DNA from: Streptomyces adustus
GTDB taxonomy: Bacteria > Actinomycetota > Actinomycetes > Streptomycetales > Streptomycetaceae
Assembly (NCBI RefSeq): GCF_009377175.1
Contig: NZ_VJZD01000037.1
Coordinates: 1-52,686, forward strand
Length of the DNA: 52,686 nt
Direction of reading: 5' to 3'
The notes below the pieces were generated by a model. That model was not told the origin of the DNA. It saw only the letters and a list, made by a program, of their open reading frames with translations, and ran no database searches. Positions 18,672-28,194 of this stretch are shown in pieces. A program made the position numbers and the translations under genes. Within the stretch, counting starts at the first letter, position 1. Each line of letters begins with the position of its first letter.

Positions 18672-19541
18672 CTAGAACCGCTCCGCCAGCATCCGTTCGA
18701 TCACGACCGCCACTCCGTCGTCGTTGTTGGCGACCGTTCGTCCGGAGGCCGCGGCGACCACGGCCGGGTGGGCGTTGCCCATGGCGTACGACCGGCCCGC
18801 CCAGGTCAGCATCTCGACGTCGTTGGGCATGTCCCCGAAGGCGACGACCTCGGCGGGGGAGATACCGCGCTCGGCACAGCACAGGGCGAGGGTGCTGGCC
18901 TTGGAGACGCCGTGGCCGCTGATCTCCAGCAGGGCGCTCGGGCTGGAGCGGGTGACGCTGGCGCGCGTGCCGATCGCGAGGCGGCCGACGTCGAGGAAGT
19001 CGTCGGGGTCGAGGTCGGGGTGGTAGGCGAGGATCTTCAGCACCGGCTCGCCGGCACAGGGGCCGTCGGGTGCCAGCAGGTCCTCGGCCGGGGCGAGATG
19101 GTCGGGGGTCTCCATGTGCAGCTTCGGATAGGCGGGCTCCTGGAAGAAGCCGTAGGTCTGCTCGACGGCGACCACCGTGCCGGGGGCCGCGTCGCGCAGC
19201 AGCTGTACGGCCTCCAGCGCGTTCTGCCGGGCCAGCTCCCGCACCTTCACGAACCGGTGCGCGCCGGGGCCGCCGTGCAGGTCGACCACGGCGGCGCCGT
19301 TTCCGCAGATCGCCAGGCCGTGCCCGTGGACATGGGCGCTGACGACGTCCATCCAGCGGGCCGGGCGGCCGGTGACGAAGAAGACCTCGACACCCGCCTC
19401 CTCGGCGGCGGTGAGGGCGGCGACCGTGCGCGGCGACACCGACTTGTCGTCGCGCAGCAGGGTGCCGTCGAGATCGGTGGCGATCAGCCGTGGCGGAACG
19501 GCGGCGGCCTGGGACGCGGATGCTCTGGTCGCTGAGGTCAC
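18672..19541 (-). CDS. Cof-type HAD-superfamily hydrolase
   Basis: HAD motif [15 protein letters not shown], motif II region FFVTGRP, motif III lysine GVSKAS, and motif [11 protein letters not shown] are all present with a Cof-type C2 cap between them. Members dephosphorylate small phosphates such as sugar phosphates or flavin-type substrates; the true substrate is unknown. GTG at 19541 gives TSATRAS at the N-terminus with a GAGA upstream; an ATG at 19559 is the alternative. It is a paralogue of the HAD gene next to serS (28195-29004), with the same GDMPND motif and C-terminal [10 protein letters not shown]. Confidence 0.9.
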   Translation of the reverse strand: MTSATRASASQAAAVPPRLIATDLDGTLLRDDKSVSPRTVAALTAAEEAGVEVFFVTGRPARWMDVVSAHVHGHGLAICGNGAAVVDLHGGPGAHRFVKVRELARQNALEAVQLLRDAAPGTVVAVEQTYGFFQEPAYPKLHMETPDHLAPAEDLLAPDGPCAGEPVLKILAYHPDLDPDDFLDVGRLAIGTRASVTRSSPSALLEISGHGVSKASTLALCCAERGISPAEVVAFGDMPNDVEMLTWAGRSYAMGNAHPAVVAAASGRTVANNDDGVAVVIERMLAERF

Positions 19542-19618
19542 CCGGTCATTCTCGCGCATGCCCGCACAGGTGTGCCGATGTGCGTACGGGTGAGACACGG
19601 ATGACGTGGTGCCGAGGG

Positions 19619-20521
19619 TCAGCCCAGCTGTGCCGTGGCCTCCATGGCGATCCGTTCGAAGACCTTCATGTCCGCGGCGAAGTCGGATTCGGGGATGGGC
19701 CAGTGGACGACCAGCTCGGTGAAGCCCAGCTCCTGATGCCGGCCGGCGAAGTCCACGAAGGCGTCGAGCGACTCCAGCGGACGGCCGCGGTCCGGGGTGA
19801 AGCCGGTGAGCAGAATCTTGTCCAGTTCGTCCACGTCCCGGCCGAGCTCGGCACAGGCGTCGGCCAGCTTGTCGGCCTGGCCGCGGAGGGCTCGCAGCGA
19901 CTCCTCCGGGGTGCCGCTCTCGTACAGCTTGGGGTCGCCGGTGGTCACCCACGCCTGCCCGTACTGTGCGGCGAGCTTCAGTCCGCGCGGGCCGGTGGCG
20001 GCCACGGCGAAGGGCAGCCGCGGACGCTGCACGCATCCGGGGATGTTGCGCGCTTCGTGCGCCGAGTAGAAGTCGCCCTCGTACGACACCGAGTCCTCGG
20101 TGAGGAGCCGGTCGAGCAGGGGGACGAACTCGGCCAGCCGGTCGGCGCGCTCGCGCGGGGTCCAGGGCTCCTGCCCGAGGGCGGTGGCGTCGAATCCGGT
20201 GCCGCCCGCGCCGATTCCGAGCGTGACCCGGCCGCGGGAGACGTCGTCCAGGGAGATGAGTTCCTTGGCGAGGGTCACCGGATGCCGGAAGTTCGGCGAG
20301 GTCACCAGGGTGCCCAGACGCAGACGTTCGGTCACGGTCGCGGCGGCCGTCAGCGTCGGGATCGCGCCGAACCAGGGGCCGTCCCGGAAGGTGCGCCAGG
20401 ACAGATGGTCGTAGGTGTACGCGGTGTGGAAACCGAGGTCCTCGGCGCGTGTCCATGCCGTGCGGCCGCCTTCGTGCCAGCGAAGGTACGGAAGGATCAC
20501 AGTGCTCAGGCGCAGACTCAT
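19619..20521 (-). CDS. LLM-class (luciferase-like) flavin/F420-dependent oxidoreductase
   Basis: A 300-residue TIM-barrel protein with [35 protein letters not shown] and [26 protein letters not shown], typical of the luciferase-like family in actinobacteria, where F420 is the common cofactor. The substrate is unknown. Start ATG 20521 overlaps the TGA of the upstream gene (20518-20520 on the reverse strand) as ATGA, so the two are translationally coupled. Confidence 0.92.
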   Translation of the reverse strand: MSLRLSTVILPYLRWHEGGRTAWTRAEDLGFHTAYTYDHLSWRTFRDGPWFGAIPTLTAAATVTERLRLGTLVTSPNFRHPVTLAKELISLDDVSRGRVTLGIGAGGTGFDATALGQEPWTPRERADRLAEFVPLLDRLLTEDSVSYEGDFYSAHEARNIPGCVQRPRLPFAVAATGPRGLKLAAQYGQAWVTTGDPKLYESGTPEESLRALRGQADKLADACAELGRDVDELDKILLTGFTPDRGRPLESLDAFVDFAGRHQELGFTELVVHWPIPESDFAADMKVFERIAMEATAQLG

Positions 20522-21021
20522 GGATCGAGCGTAAGCGCCGGTCTCCGTTTCACGTGAAACGGAGACCGCACGCGTCCGCTCAGCCACGGGCTGAGCGTGA
20601 GCATCGGTACGTACTCCTTGACCGCTCGGTCGCCGGGCATCGGCACGATCAGGAAGTAACCGGGAGGGAAGCGGCGCGTCTTGACGTGAGCGAGGCCGTC
20701 GAAGACGGAGCGGAGGAACGCGGGCACGCCCTCGCGCGGGATGTCGGGGCATTCGACGCCCTCGACCGTGATCAGGGCGTCGTCCTCGGGGTAGAGGCGC
20801 ACGCTCACCCGGGGGAGGCCGCCGAATTCGACGTAGGCCTCGTGAGGCAGGGAGCCGTCCGGGTCGGTGGTGACGCCGACGCCCGCGGCACTGCGTCGCG
20901 AGGTGCGGTCGGCGCCGATGTCGTGGGTGACCTCGATCTCGCGCGCGTAGGTGGCGGCGATCGCGCGAAGGGCTGTGACGGCGGCCTCGGTGGTGGGCAG
21001 GTGGTCCATTCCACTGATCAT
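20518..21021 (-). CDS. Small conserved hypothetical protein, coupled to the LLM oxidoreductase
   Basis: About 167 residues, soluble, no signal peptide and no family I can name. It is rich in short hydrophobic strands ([36 protein letters not shown]). The N-terminus is uncertain: ATG 21021 (MISGMDHL) or ATG 21009 (MDHLPTT). Its last codons run through a perfect parS site, which encodes FHVKR near the C-terminus, so the end of the protein is shaped by the DNA site. The stop overlaps the next start (ATGA). Confidence 0.75.
   Translation of the reverse strand: MISGMDHLPTTEAAVTALRAIAATYAREIEVTHDIGADRTSRRSAAGVGVTTDPDGSLPHEAYVEFGGLPRVSVRLYPEDDALITVEGVECPDIPREGVPAFLRSVFDGLAHVKTRRFPPGYFLIVPMPGDRAVKEYVPMLTLSPWLSGRVRSPFHVKRRPALTLDP
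20547..20560. other. parS ParB site, perfect (GTTTCACGTGAAAC)
   Basis: Exact parS core, embedded in a perfect 30-bp palindrome (20539-20568). It lies inside the coding sequence of the small hypothetical protein, just upstream of the start of the LLM gene. Confidence 0.9.
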
Positions 21022-21091
21022 GCCGGGGAGGCCGGGGAAAGCGGACGGCATTCGGGAAGCCGGGGGAATCGGCCGGCATGGTCGCACGCCT

Positions 21092-21640
21092 TCAGTGCGG
21101 CTGGGGAAACCGCAGATACTGCGGGGGTACGGCCTTCGTCAGCCACACGCCGTTCGCGCTGACCTGGAAGACATGGCCGTCGCGGTGCATCGCGGCGGTG
21201 TCCACGGAGAGCACGACAGGCCGTCCGCGGCGGGCGCCGACGCGGGTCGCCGTCTCGCGGTCGGCCGAGAGGTGTACGTCGTGCCGGTTCATGGGCCGCA
21301 GGCCCTCGGCGCGGATCGCGTCCAGATGGCGGGCCACGGTTCCGTGGAAGAGGTACGGCGGTGGGGTGGTCGGCGGCAGCCCGAGGTCGACCTCGATGCT
21401 GTGGCCCTGGCTGGCCCGGATCCGGGTGCCCTCGATCGCGAAGCGCTTCTTGTCGTTCACGGCGACCACGTGGTCCAGCTCGTCGCGGGTGAAGCGGAAT
21501 CCGTGGGCGGCGGCTGCCGCCATCAGGGTCTCGATCTCGACCCAGCCCCCGTCGTCGAGGGTCAGACCGATGCGCTCGGGCTGATGGCGCAAGTGCTTCG
21601 AGAGGTACTTCGACACCTTCACGGTGCGTCTTTCGTCCAT
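21092..21640 (-). CDS. kptA: RNA 2'-phosphotransferase, Tpt1/KptA family
   Basis: The 182-residue protein has the family blocks in order: VSKYLSKHLRHQPERIGLTLDDGGWV, then SIEVDLGL, YLFHGTVARHLDAIRAEGL, RHDVHLS and the C-terminal VFQVSANGVWLTKAVPPQYL. Tpt1 removes the splice-junction 2'-phosphate from tRNA with NAD+ in eukaryotes; bacterial KptA keeps the activity though bacteria lack this tRNA splicing, so its role is open (RNA repair or 2'-phosphate/ADP-ribose chemistry). ATG 21640 is chosen since MDERRTVKVSKYLSKHLRH is the usual start; the ORF opens at 21676. Confidence 0.93.
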   Translation of the reverse strand: MDERRTVKVSKYLSKHLRHQPERIGLTLDDGGWVEIETLMAAAAAHGFRFTRDELDHVVAVNDKKRFAIEGTRIRASQGHSIEVDLGLPPTTPPPYLFHGTVARHLDAIRAEGLRPMNRHDVHLSADRETATRVGARRGRPVVLSVDTAAMHRDGHVFQVSANGVWLTKAVPPQYLRFPQPH

Positions 21641-21716
21641 CTCGACAGCATGGCGTGAGAGACGCGGATCACGCACTTTGTTTTGCCGTGGATGTTTGGT
21701 CCACAGCCAACTCTAG

Positions 21717-21750
21717 TTATCCACAGATGAATTGAGCGATCTGTGGACAA
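21717..21750. other. Pair of inverted DnaA boxes
   Basis: TTATCCACA (21717-21725) and TGTGGACAA (21742-21750, reverse of TTGTCCACA) are both perfect actinobacterial DnaA boxes, facing each other over 16 bp; the flanking GA/TC makes the arms 11 bases long. A weaker box, TGGTCCACA, is near 21697. Confidence 0.65.
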
Positions 21751-21896
21751 CTGCTTGTCGATTCAGGAGGTTTCGTCAAGATCGACTGATGCGGGGCGAC
21801 TTGCGACCACCCGACCCGGGGTGTCCGGGCCCGACACGGGAGGCAGGCGCCCCCGGCAGGCGTCCCCGGCGGCTGGACCTGCGGCTGGACCGGCGG

Positions 21897-23690
21897 TCAG
21901 ACTGGTGGCTTCACGCGGGCCAGTGCCCGCAACGCCCCGGGCGCCCATCGCGTCAGCAGGCGCGCGCCCCGCGCCTCCGGGGTCACCGCGACCACCGCCT
22001 CGTTGCGGACCACCGCGCGCAGGATCGCCTCGGCGACCTTCTCGGGCGGGTAGTTGCGCAGTCCGTACAGACGCGTGGCCCGCTGCCGCCGGCGCTGCTG
22101 TTCCTGCGCGTCCACGCCCGCGAAGGTCGCCGTCGAGGTGATGCCGGTGTTGACGATGCCGGGACAGACGGCCGTCACGCCGATGTCCTGCCCGGCCAGT
22201 TCGGCGCGCAGGCACTCGCTGAGCATCAGGACCGCCGCCTTGGAGGTGCTGTAGGCGGGCAGGGCTCGGGAGGGCTGGTAGGCCGCCGCGGACGCGGTGT
22301 TGACGATGTGGCCGCCCTGGCCGCGCTCGGCCATCTGCCGGCCGAACAGACGGCAGCCGTGGATGACACCCCAGAGGTTGACGTCCAGGACCTTGCGCCA
22401 GTCGTCCGGTGTCGTCGCGAAGAAGGAGCCCGACAGGCCGATGCCGGCGTTGTTCACCAGCACGTCGACCACGCCGTGCTCGGCGGCGACCCGCTCGGCG
22501 AGCTTCTCCATGGCCTGCTCGTCGGAGACGTCGACCGTCTCGGCCCAGGCGCCCTGGGCGCCGGTCAGCCGGGCCAGTTCGGCGGTGCGGGCAGCCGCCT
22601 CCCCGTCCCGGTCGACGGCCACCACGCGCGCGCCGCACTCGGCGAACGCGAGCGCCGTCGCCCGTCCGATCCCGCTGCCCGCGCCGGTGACCAGGACGAG
22701 CTGCCCGCCGAAGCGGTCGGCGTACCGGCCGGTGGCCTGCCGCTCCTGGCGCCCCCGCTCCACATCGGTCGCGAACTCGGTGATCCAGGCGGCGAGCTGA
22801 TCGGGCCGGGTGCGGGGGATCCAGTGCCCCGCGGGGAGGGTGCGCCGGGTCAGCCGTGGAGCCCACTGCTCCAGTTCGTCGTAGAGCCGCTGCGACAGGA
22901 ACGCGTCCCCGAGGGGCGTCACGAGCTGCACGGGCGCGTGCGCGCGGGCGTCCGGGCGCGGGCTGCGCAGCCTGGCCCGGACGTTGTCCCGGTACAGCCA
23001 CGCGCCGTGCGCGGCGTCCGAGGGCAGCGAAGAGGTCGGGTAGTCGCCCGCCGGGACCTTCTCCAGCCGGCGCAGGAGCGACGGCCAGCGGCTGCCCAGC
23101 GGCCCGCGCCAGGCCATCTCGGGCAGCACGGGCGTGTGCAGCAGGTACACGTACCAGGACCTGGCGCCCTGACCGAGGAGCTGGCCCACCCGGCGGGGCG
23201 TCGGCCGCCTCACCCGCGACTTGATCCAGTGCCCGAAGTGGTCGAGCGAGGGTCCGGACATGGAGGTGAAGGACGCGATCCGGCCCTCGGTGCGGCCGAC
23301 CGTGACGAACTCCCAGGCCTGCACCGACCCCCAGTCGTGCCCGACCAGATGCACCGGCCGGTCCGGACTGACCGCGTCCACGACCGCCAGGAAGTCGTCC
23401 GTCAGCTTCTCCAGGGTGAAGCCCCCGCGCAGCGGGCGCGGTGCCGTGGACCGGCCGTGCCCCCGGACGTCGTACAGGACCACGTGGAAGCGGTCGGCGA
23501 GACGGACGGCGACCTCCGACCAGACCTCCTTGCTGTCCGGGTAGCCGTGCACCAGGACCACCGTCGGCTGCCCGGCGTCGCCCAGCTCGGCCACGCACAA
23601 CTCGACCCCGCCGGTCCGCACCCGACGCTCCCGCGCGTCCTTCAGCGTCGTCACTTGTGTCACCCGTGTCACCCGTGCCACCCGCGTCAC
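21897..23690 (-). CDS. Alpha/beta hydrolase - short-chain dehydrogenase fusion protein
   Basis: Residues about 25-300 form an alpha/beta-hydrolase like epoxide hydrolases (VVLVHGYPDSKEVW oxyanion region, nucleophile-type motif VGHDWGSVQAW, and a late His in LPAGHWIPRTRP). Residues about 320-590 are a classical SDR: TGAGSGIGRATA cofactor site, NNAGIG, and catalytic Y-x3-K in YSTSKAAVL. In the hydrolase motif GHDWG the Asp is the expected nucleophile. The substrate is unknown. The start is uncertain because five in-frame GTG codons sit in a 9-bp tandem repeat; GTG 23690 lies 3 bases after GAAGGA. Divergent from the ABC operon. Confidence 0.88.
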   Translation of the reverse strand: MTRVARVTRVTQVTTLKDARERRVRTGGVELCVAELGDAGQPTVVLVHGYPDSKEVWSEVAVRLADRFHVVLYDVRGHGRSTAPRPLRGGFTLEKLTDDFLAVVDAVSPDRPVHLVGHDWGSVQAWEFVTVGRTEGRIASFTSMSGPSLDHFGHWIKSRVRRPTPRRVGQLLGQGARSWYVYLLHTPVLPEMAWRGPLGSRWPSLLRRLEKVPAGDYPTSSLPSDAAHGAWLYRDNVRARLRSPRPDARAHAPVQLVTPLGDAFLSQRLYDELEQWAPRLTRRTLPAGHWIPRTRPDQLAAWITEFATDVERGRQERQATGRYADRFGGQLVLVTGAGSGIGRATALAFAECGARVVAVDRDGEAAARTAELARLTGAQGAWAETVDVSDEQAMEKLAERVAAEHGVVDVLVNNAGIGLSGSFFATTPDDWRKVLDVNLWGVIHGCRLFGRQMAERGQGGHIVNTASAAAYQPSRALPAYSTSKAAVLMLSECLRAELAGQDIGVTAVCPGIVNTGITSTATFAGVDAQEQQRRRQRATRLYGLRNYPPEKVAEAILRAVVRNEAVVAVTPEARGARLLTRWAPGALRALARVKPPV

Positions 23691-23693
23691 CTG
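23649..23693. repeat. 9-bp tandem repeat at the start of the hydrolase-SDR gene
   Basis: Five units of the form tgtcacccg (two perfect, three with one or two changes). Each supplies an in-frame GTG on the reverse strand, encoding VTRVARVTRVTQVTT. Confidence 0.75.
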
Positions 23694-23849
23694 TCCTTCG
23701 CCCAGCGCCGCATGCGCGGTAGATCGTCGTCCAGTCGGAAGGTGCTGCACCCGCGAATCTCGCAGTTGTTAGAGAAATCGTCAATAGGGAGGGAGGCGGA
23801 TGGTCCGGCACGCCCGGGGGAAGGATCCGGCCGGGCGGACGAGGGCGAC

Positions 23850-23866
23850 CTCAGGGTGACCCTGAG
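23850..23866. promoter_or_regulatory. Palindrome ctcaggg-tga-ccctgag between divergent operons
   Basis: A perfect inverted repeat with 7-base arms in the 258-bp gap between the hydrolase-SDR gene and the ABC operon. Its position suits an operator for either gene; no matching regulator is recognised and no regulator gene is adjacent. Confidence 0.35.
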
Positions 23867-23948
23867 ATTCCCGTACGACTCCAGACCGACACCAAGACAA
23901 CTCTGCGGGGTGACGACCCGCGTGGCACGGGTCACTACGGTCGTGGGC

Positions 23949-24929
23949 GTGACTGTGATCGTGACCGAAAGCCTGAGCAAGCGGTTCCCCCGGGTGACCG
24001 CGCTTGACCGGCTCTCCGTGGACGTCGGCCCGGGTGTGACCGGGCTCGTCGGAGCCAACGGAGCCGGCAAGTCCACACTGATCAAGATCCTGCTGGGTCT
24101 GTCCCCCGCCACCGAGGGCCGCGCCGAGGTGTTCGGCCTCGACGTCGCCACCGAAGGCGCCGCCATCCGGGAGCGCGTCGGCTACATGCCGGAGCACGAC
24201 TGCCTGCCGCCCGACGTCTCGGCCACCGAGTTCGTCGTGCACATGGCCCGCATGTCCGGCCTGCCGCCCACCGCCGCGCGCGAGCGCACCGCGGACACCC
24301 TGCGCCACGTCGGGCTGTACGAGGAGCGCTACCGCCCGATCGGCGGCTACTCCACCGGCATGAAGCAGCGGGTGAAACTCGCCCAGGCCCTGGTCCACGA
24401 CCCGCAGCTGGTCTTCCTCGACGAGCCGACCAACGGTCTCGACCCGGTCGGCCGCGACGACATGCTCGGCCTGATCCGCCGCATCCACACGGACTTCGGC
24501 ATCTCGGTCCTGGTCACCTCGCACCTCCTCGGCGAACTGGAACGCACCTGCGACCACGTCGTCGTCATCGACGGCGGCAAACTGCTGCGCTCCAGCTCCA
24601 CCACGGACTTCACCCAGACCACCACCACGCTCGCCATCGAGGTCACCGACACCGACGAGCACCCCGACGGCACCCGCGCGGTGCGCGAGGCACTGCACGC
24701 GCGCGGCGCGGAGGTCGTCGACGGCAGCGGCGGACTGCCCGGCGCCGGCCACGTCCTGCTGCTCACCGCCCAGGGCGAGCAGACCTACGACCTGGTCCGT
24801 GACGTCGTCGCCGACCTCGGGCTCGGCCTGGTGCGCATGGAACAGCGCAGACACCACATCTCCGAGGTCTTCAAGAACGACACGGACAGCGACACACAGC
24901 GCAAGGAGGCGGTCGGCCATGACGGTTGA
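23949..24929 (+). CDS. ABC-2 type transporter ATP-binding protein (first)
   Basis: An ATPase subunit of about 326 residues: Walker A GANGAGKSTLIK, Q-loop region GYMPEHDCLPPDVS, signature STGMKQRVKLAQAL (degenerate LSGGQ, usual in this subfamily), Walker B QLVFLDEPTNGLDP and H-loop SHLLG. It pairs with the membrane gene that follows. The start is uncertain; GTG 23949, 23955, 23961 and 23910 are in frame and none has a strong site. Its stop overlaps the next start by 11 bases. Exports or moves an unknown substrate; related systems include bacitracin-type and Na+ exporters. Confidence 0.93.
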   Translation: MTVIVTESLSKRFPRVTALDRLSVDVGPGVTGLVGANGAGKSTLIKILLGLSPATEGRAEVFGLDVATEGAAIRERVGYMPEHDCLPPDVSATEFVVHMARMSGLPPTAARERTADTLRHVGLYEERYRPIGGYSTGMKQRVKLAQALVHDPQLVFLDEPTNGLDPVGRDDMLGLIRRIHTDFGISVLVTSHLLGELERTCDHVVVIDGGKLLRSSSTTDFTQTTTTLAIEVTDTDEHPDGTRAVREALHARGAEVVDGSGGLPGAGHVLLLTAQGEQTYDLVRDVVADLGLGLVRMEQRRHHISEVFKNDTDSDTQRKEAVGHDG

Positions 24930-25826
24930 GCATCCCGTCGCACCCGTCCCGGCGGGTGACCAGACCCGTATCCACGACATCGGCTACCGCAGCTACGACG
25001 GCCCGCGCCTGGGCCGCGGCTACGCCCGCCGCTCCCTGTACTCGCAGTCCCTGCGCGGCGCGTACGGCCTCGGCCGCTCGGTGAAGTCCAAGGTGCTGCC
25101 GATGCTGCTGTTCGTGGTGATGTGCGTGCCGGCCGCCATCATGGTCGCCGTCGCCGTCTTCACCAAGGCCAAGGACCTGCCGCTGGACTACACGCGCTAC
25201 GCGATCGTCATGCAGGCCGTCATCAGCCTGTACGTCGCCTCGCAGGCACCCCAGTCCGTCTCGCGCGACCTGCGCTTCAAGACCGTCCCGCTGTACTTCT
25301 CGCGGCCGATCGAGACCTCCGACTACGTCCTCGCGAAGTACGCGGCACTGGCCTCGGCGCTGTTCGCCCTCACCGCCGCCCCGCTGCTCGTGCTGTACGT
25401 AGGCGCGCTGCTGGCCAAGCTCGACTTCGGCGACCAGACCCAGGGATTCGCCCAGGGGCTCCTCGCCGTGGCCCTGCTCTCGGTGCTGTTCGCCGGCATC
25501 GGCCTGGTCATCGCCGCCCTGACCCCGCGCCGCGGCTTCGGCATCGCCGCCGTCATCGCCGTACTGACCATCTCCTACGGCGCGGTCTCCACGCTCCAGG
25601 CGATCGCCGACGTCCAGGACAGCGCGAACGTCATCCCCTGGGTCGGCCTGTTCTCACCCATCACGCTCATCGACGGGGTGCAGTCCGCGTTCCTCGGCGC
25701 GACCTCGTCGTTCCCCGGAGGCGTCGGCCCCTCGCACGGGCAGGGCGTGGTGTACGTCCTCGCCGTCCTGGGCCTGAGCGCCGCCTGCTACGGCCTTCTG
25801 ATGCGCCGCTACCGAAAGGCCGGACT

Positions 25827-25830
<4 letters not shown>
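24919..25830 (+). CDS. ABC-2 type transporter permease (first)
   Basis: 303 residues with an N-terminal cytosolic stretch (about 1-60) and six hydrophobic segments, the ABC-2 permease pattern (VLPMLLFVVMCVPAAIMVAV, YAIVMQAVISLYVASQ, AALASALFALTAAPLLVLYV, then three more). ATG 24919 has AAGGAGG (24903-24909) 9 bases upstream and overlaps the ATPase stop, so the two are coupled. The stop overlaps the next GTG as GTGA. Confidence 0.9.
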
Positions 25831-26738
<908 letters not shown>

Positions 26739-26748
26739 GAGGCCGAAC

Positions 26749-27468
26749 ATGTACGACCCCACAGTCGCCCGGCTCACCTACCGGGCCCTGCTCGGCCGCA
26801 AGAGGGCCCTGGTCCTCGGCGCGCTGCCGCTGCTGCTGATCGTGATCTCCATCGCCGTCCGGGCCCTCACCGGAGCCGACGACCAGACCGCGGCGGACGT
26901 GCTGGGCGGGCTGGCGCTCGCCACGATGGTGCCGATCATCGGCGTCATCGCGGGCACCGGCGCGATCGGCCCGGAGATCGACGACGGCTCGGTGGTGTAC
27001 CTGCTGTCCAAGCCGCTCAAGCGGCCCACGATCATCTTCACCAAGCTGATCGTGGCGATCGCGGTGACCATGGTGTTCTCGGCGCTGCCGACCCTGCTCG
27101 CCGGGCTGATCCTGAACGGCAACGGGCAGCAGATCGCCGTCGCCTACACGGTGGCCGCGCTGGTCGCCTCCATCGCCTACGCGGCGCTCTTCCTGCTGCT
27201 GGGCACGGTGTCCCGGCACGCGGTGGTCTTCGGTCTCGTCTACGCCCTGGTCTGGGAGGCGCTGTTCGGCTCCCTGGTGCCGGGCGCGCGCACGCTCAGC
27301 GTCCAGCAGTGGTCGCTGGCCGTCGCCCACAAGGTGGCCGGCGGGGACCTCGTCACCTCCGACGTCGGGCTGACCACGGCGACGACCCTGCTGGTCGTGG
27401 TCACCGTGCTGGCCACCTGGTACGCGGGCCGCAAGCTGCGCACGCTGACCCTCGCCGGGGAGGAGTAG
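26749..27468 (+). CDS. ABC-2 type transporter permease (second)
   Basis: 239 residues with six membrane helices and no long soluble part. It has GPEIDDGSVVYLLSKPLKRPTIIFTKLIVA, the coupling-helix region common in ABC-2 permeases next to the first helix. GGAGG lies 6 bases before ATG 26749, 10 bases after the ATPase stop. Last membrane gene of the operon. Confidence 0.9.
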   Translation: MYDPTVARLTYRALLGRKRALVLGALPLLLIVISIAVRALTGADDQTAADVLGGLALATMVPIIGVIAGTGAIGPEIDDGSVVYLLSKPLKRPTIIFTKLIVAIAVTMVFSALPTLLAGLILNGNGQQIAVAYTVAALVASIAYAALFLLLGTVSRHAVVFGLVYALVWEALFGSLVPGARTLSVQQWSLAVAHKVAGGDLVTSDVGLTTATTLLVVVTVLATWYAGRKLRTLTLAGEE

Positions 27469-27556
27469 CGGCAGGGCCCCGGCCCTGACGGCGGCTTCAT
27501 CCCGGCCGGAGCACACTGGACGGAACGGTCGTACGGCACAGCTGGGAGGGCCGGGG

Positions 27557-27805
27557 ATGGAAGAGGAGAGGCAAGAGGACGACGGTCGGGGCCGGGACAT
27601 GCCGGACGGGGACGGCTGGGACGGCCTCGTCCTCGACGAGGGGTTCGTCCGGGCCGCGGAGACGGCCGAGCCGTCGGCGCGGGCCCGTATGCTGGCCGCC
27701 CGCTGGCGGGCCGAGGCGCCCGAGCCGCAGCCCTGGCGCTCCGACGAGCCGCCCGCCGGATGGTTCTTCAGCAAGGCCCGGCGTCGCAGATGGCGGCGCC
27801 GGTAG
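27557..27805 (+). CDS. Small acidic-to-basic hypothetical protein
   Basis: 82 residues: an acidic N-terminal half (MEEERQEDDGRGRDMPDGD) and a basic end (KARRRRWRRR). The middle LDEGFVRAAETAEPSARARMLAARWRAE is a predicted helix, and GWFFSK precedes the basic tail. Not a family I can name. GGGAGG lies 7 bases upstream of ATG 27557. It is 88 bases after the ABC permease and may belong to the same transcript. Confidence 0.7.
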   Translation: MEEERQEDDGRGRDMPDGDGWDGLVLDEGFVRAAETAEPSARARMLAARWRAEAPEPQPWRSDEPPAGWFFSKARRRRWRRR

Positions 27806-27918
27806 CGGCCGCACCGGCCCCGAAATTCGGTGGCGCCCGGTTCGGGCGGTCGGGCACAGTGGTGGTGTTCGAGCGGCCGGCCGGAGCCGGCGCCACGATC
27901 TGGGAGAGGAGCGGGACG

Positions 27919-27981
27919 ATGTCCGAGTACGACAGTACGTCCAGCTCCCGACAGGGCAGCGTGCGGCGGAATCCGGAGTAG
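27919..27981 (+). CDS. Possible 20-residue peptide
   Basis: ATG 27919 opens MSEYDSTSSSRQGSVRRNPE followed by TAG. A good ribosome binding site, GAGAGGAG, sits 7 bases upstream. Nothing else supports it; it could be the remainder of a leader upstream of tRNA-Ser. Confidence 0.2.
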   Translation: MSEYDSTSSSRQGSVRRNPE

Positions 27982-28068
27982 TCACCTCCGTCGGTCCCGC
28001 CCTGCTGGTGAGCTGCCCGGGGCGGCCGCTTCGAGCACGCGAATCGCACTCGCGTGGGCCGCCCACCC

Positions 28069-28155
<87 letters not shown>

Positions 28156-28194
28156 AGGACCGAGAAGCCCGAGAGAACCGAGAAGCCCGAAAGC

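Noticed and set aside
23850..23866. Assigning the 17-bp palindrome to a named regulator
   Set aside because: No consensus I know matches it convincingly, so it is listed only as a possible operator.
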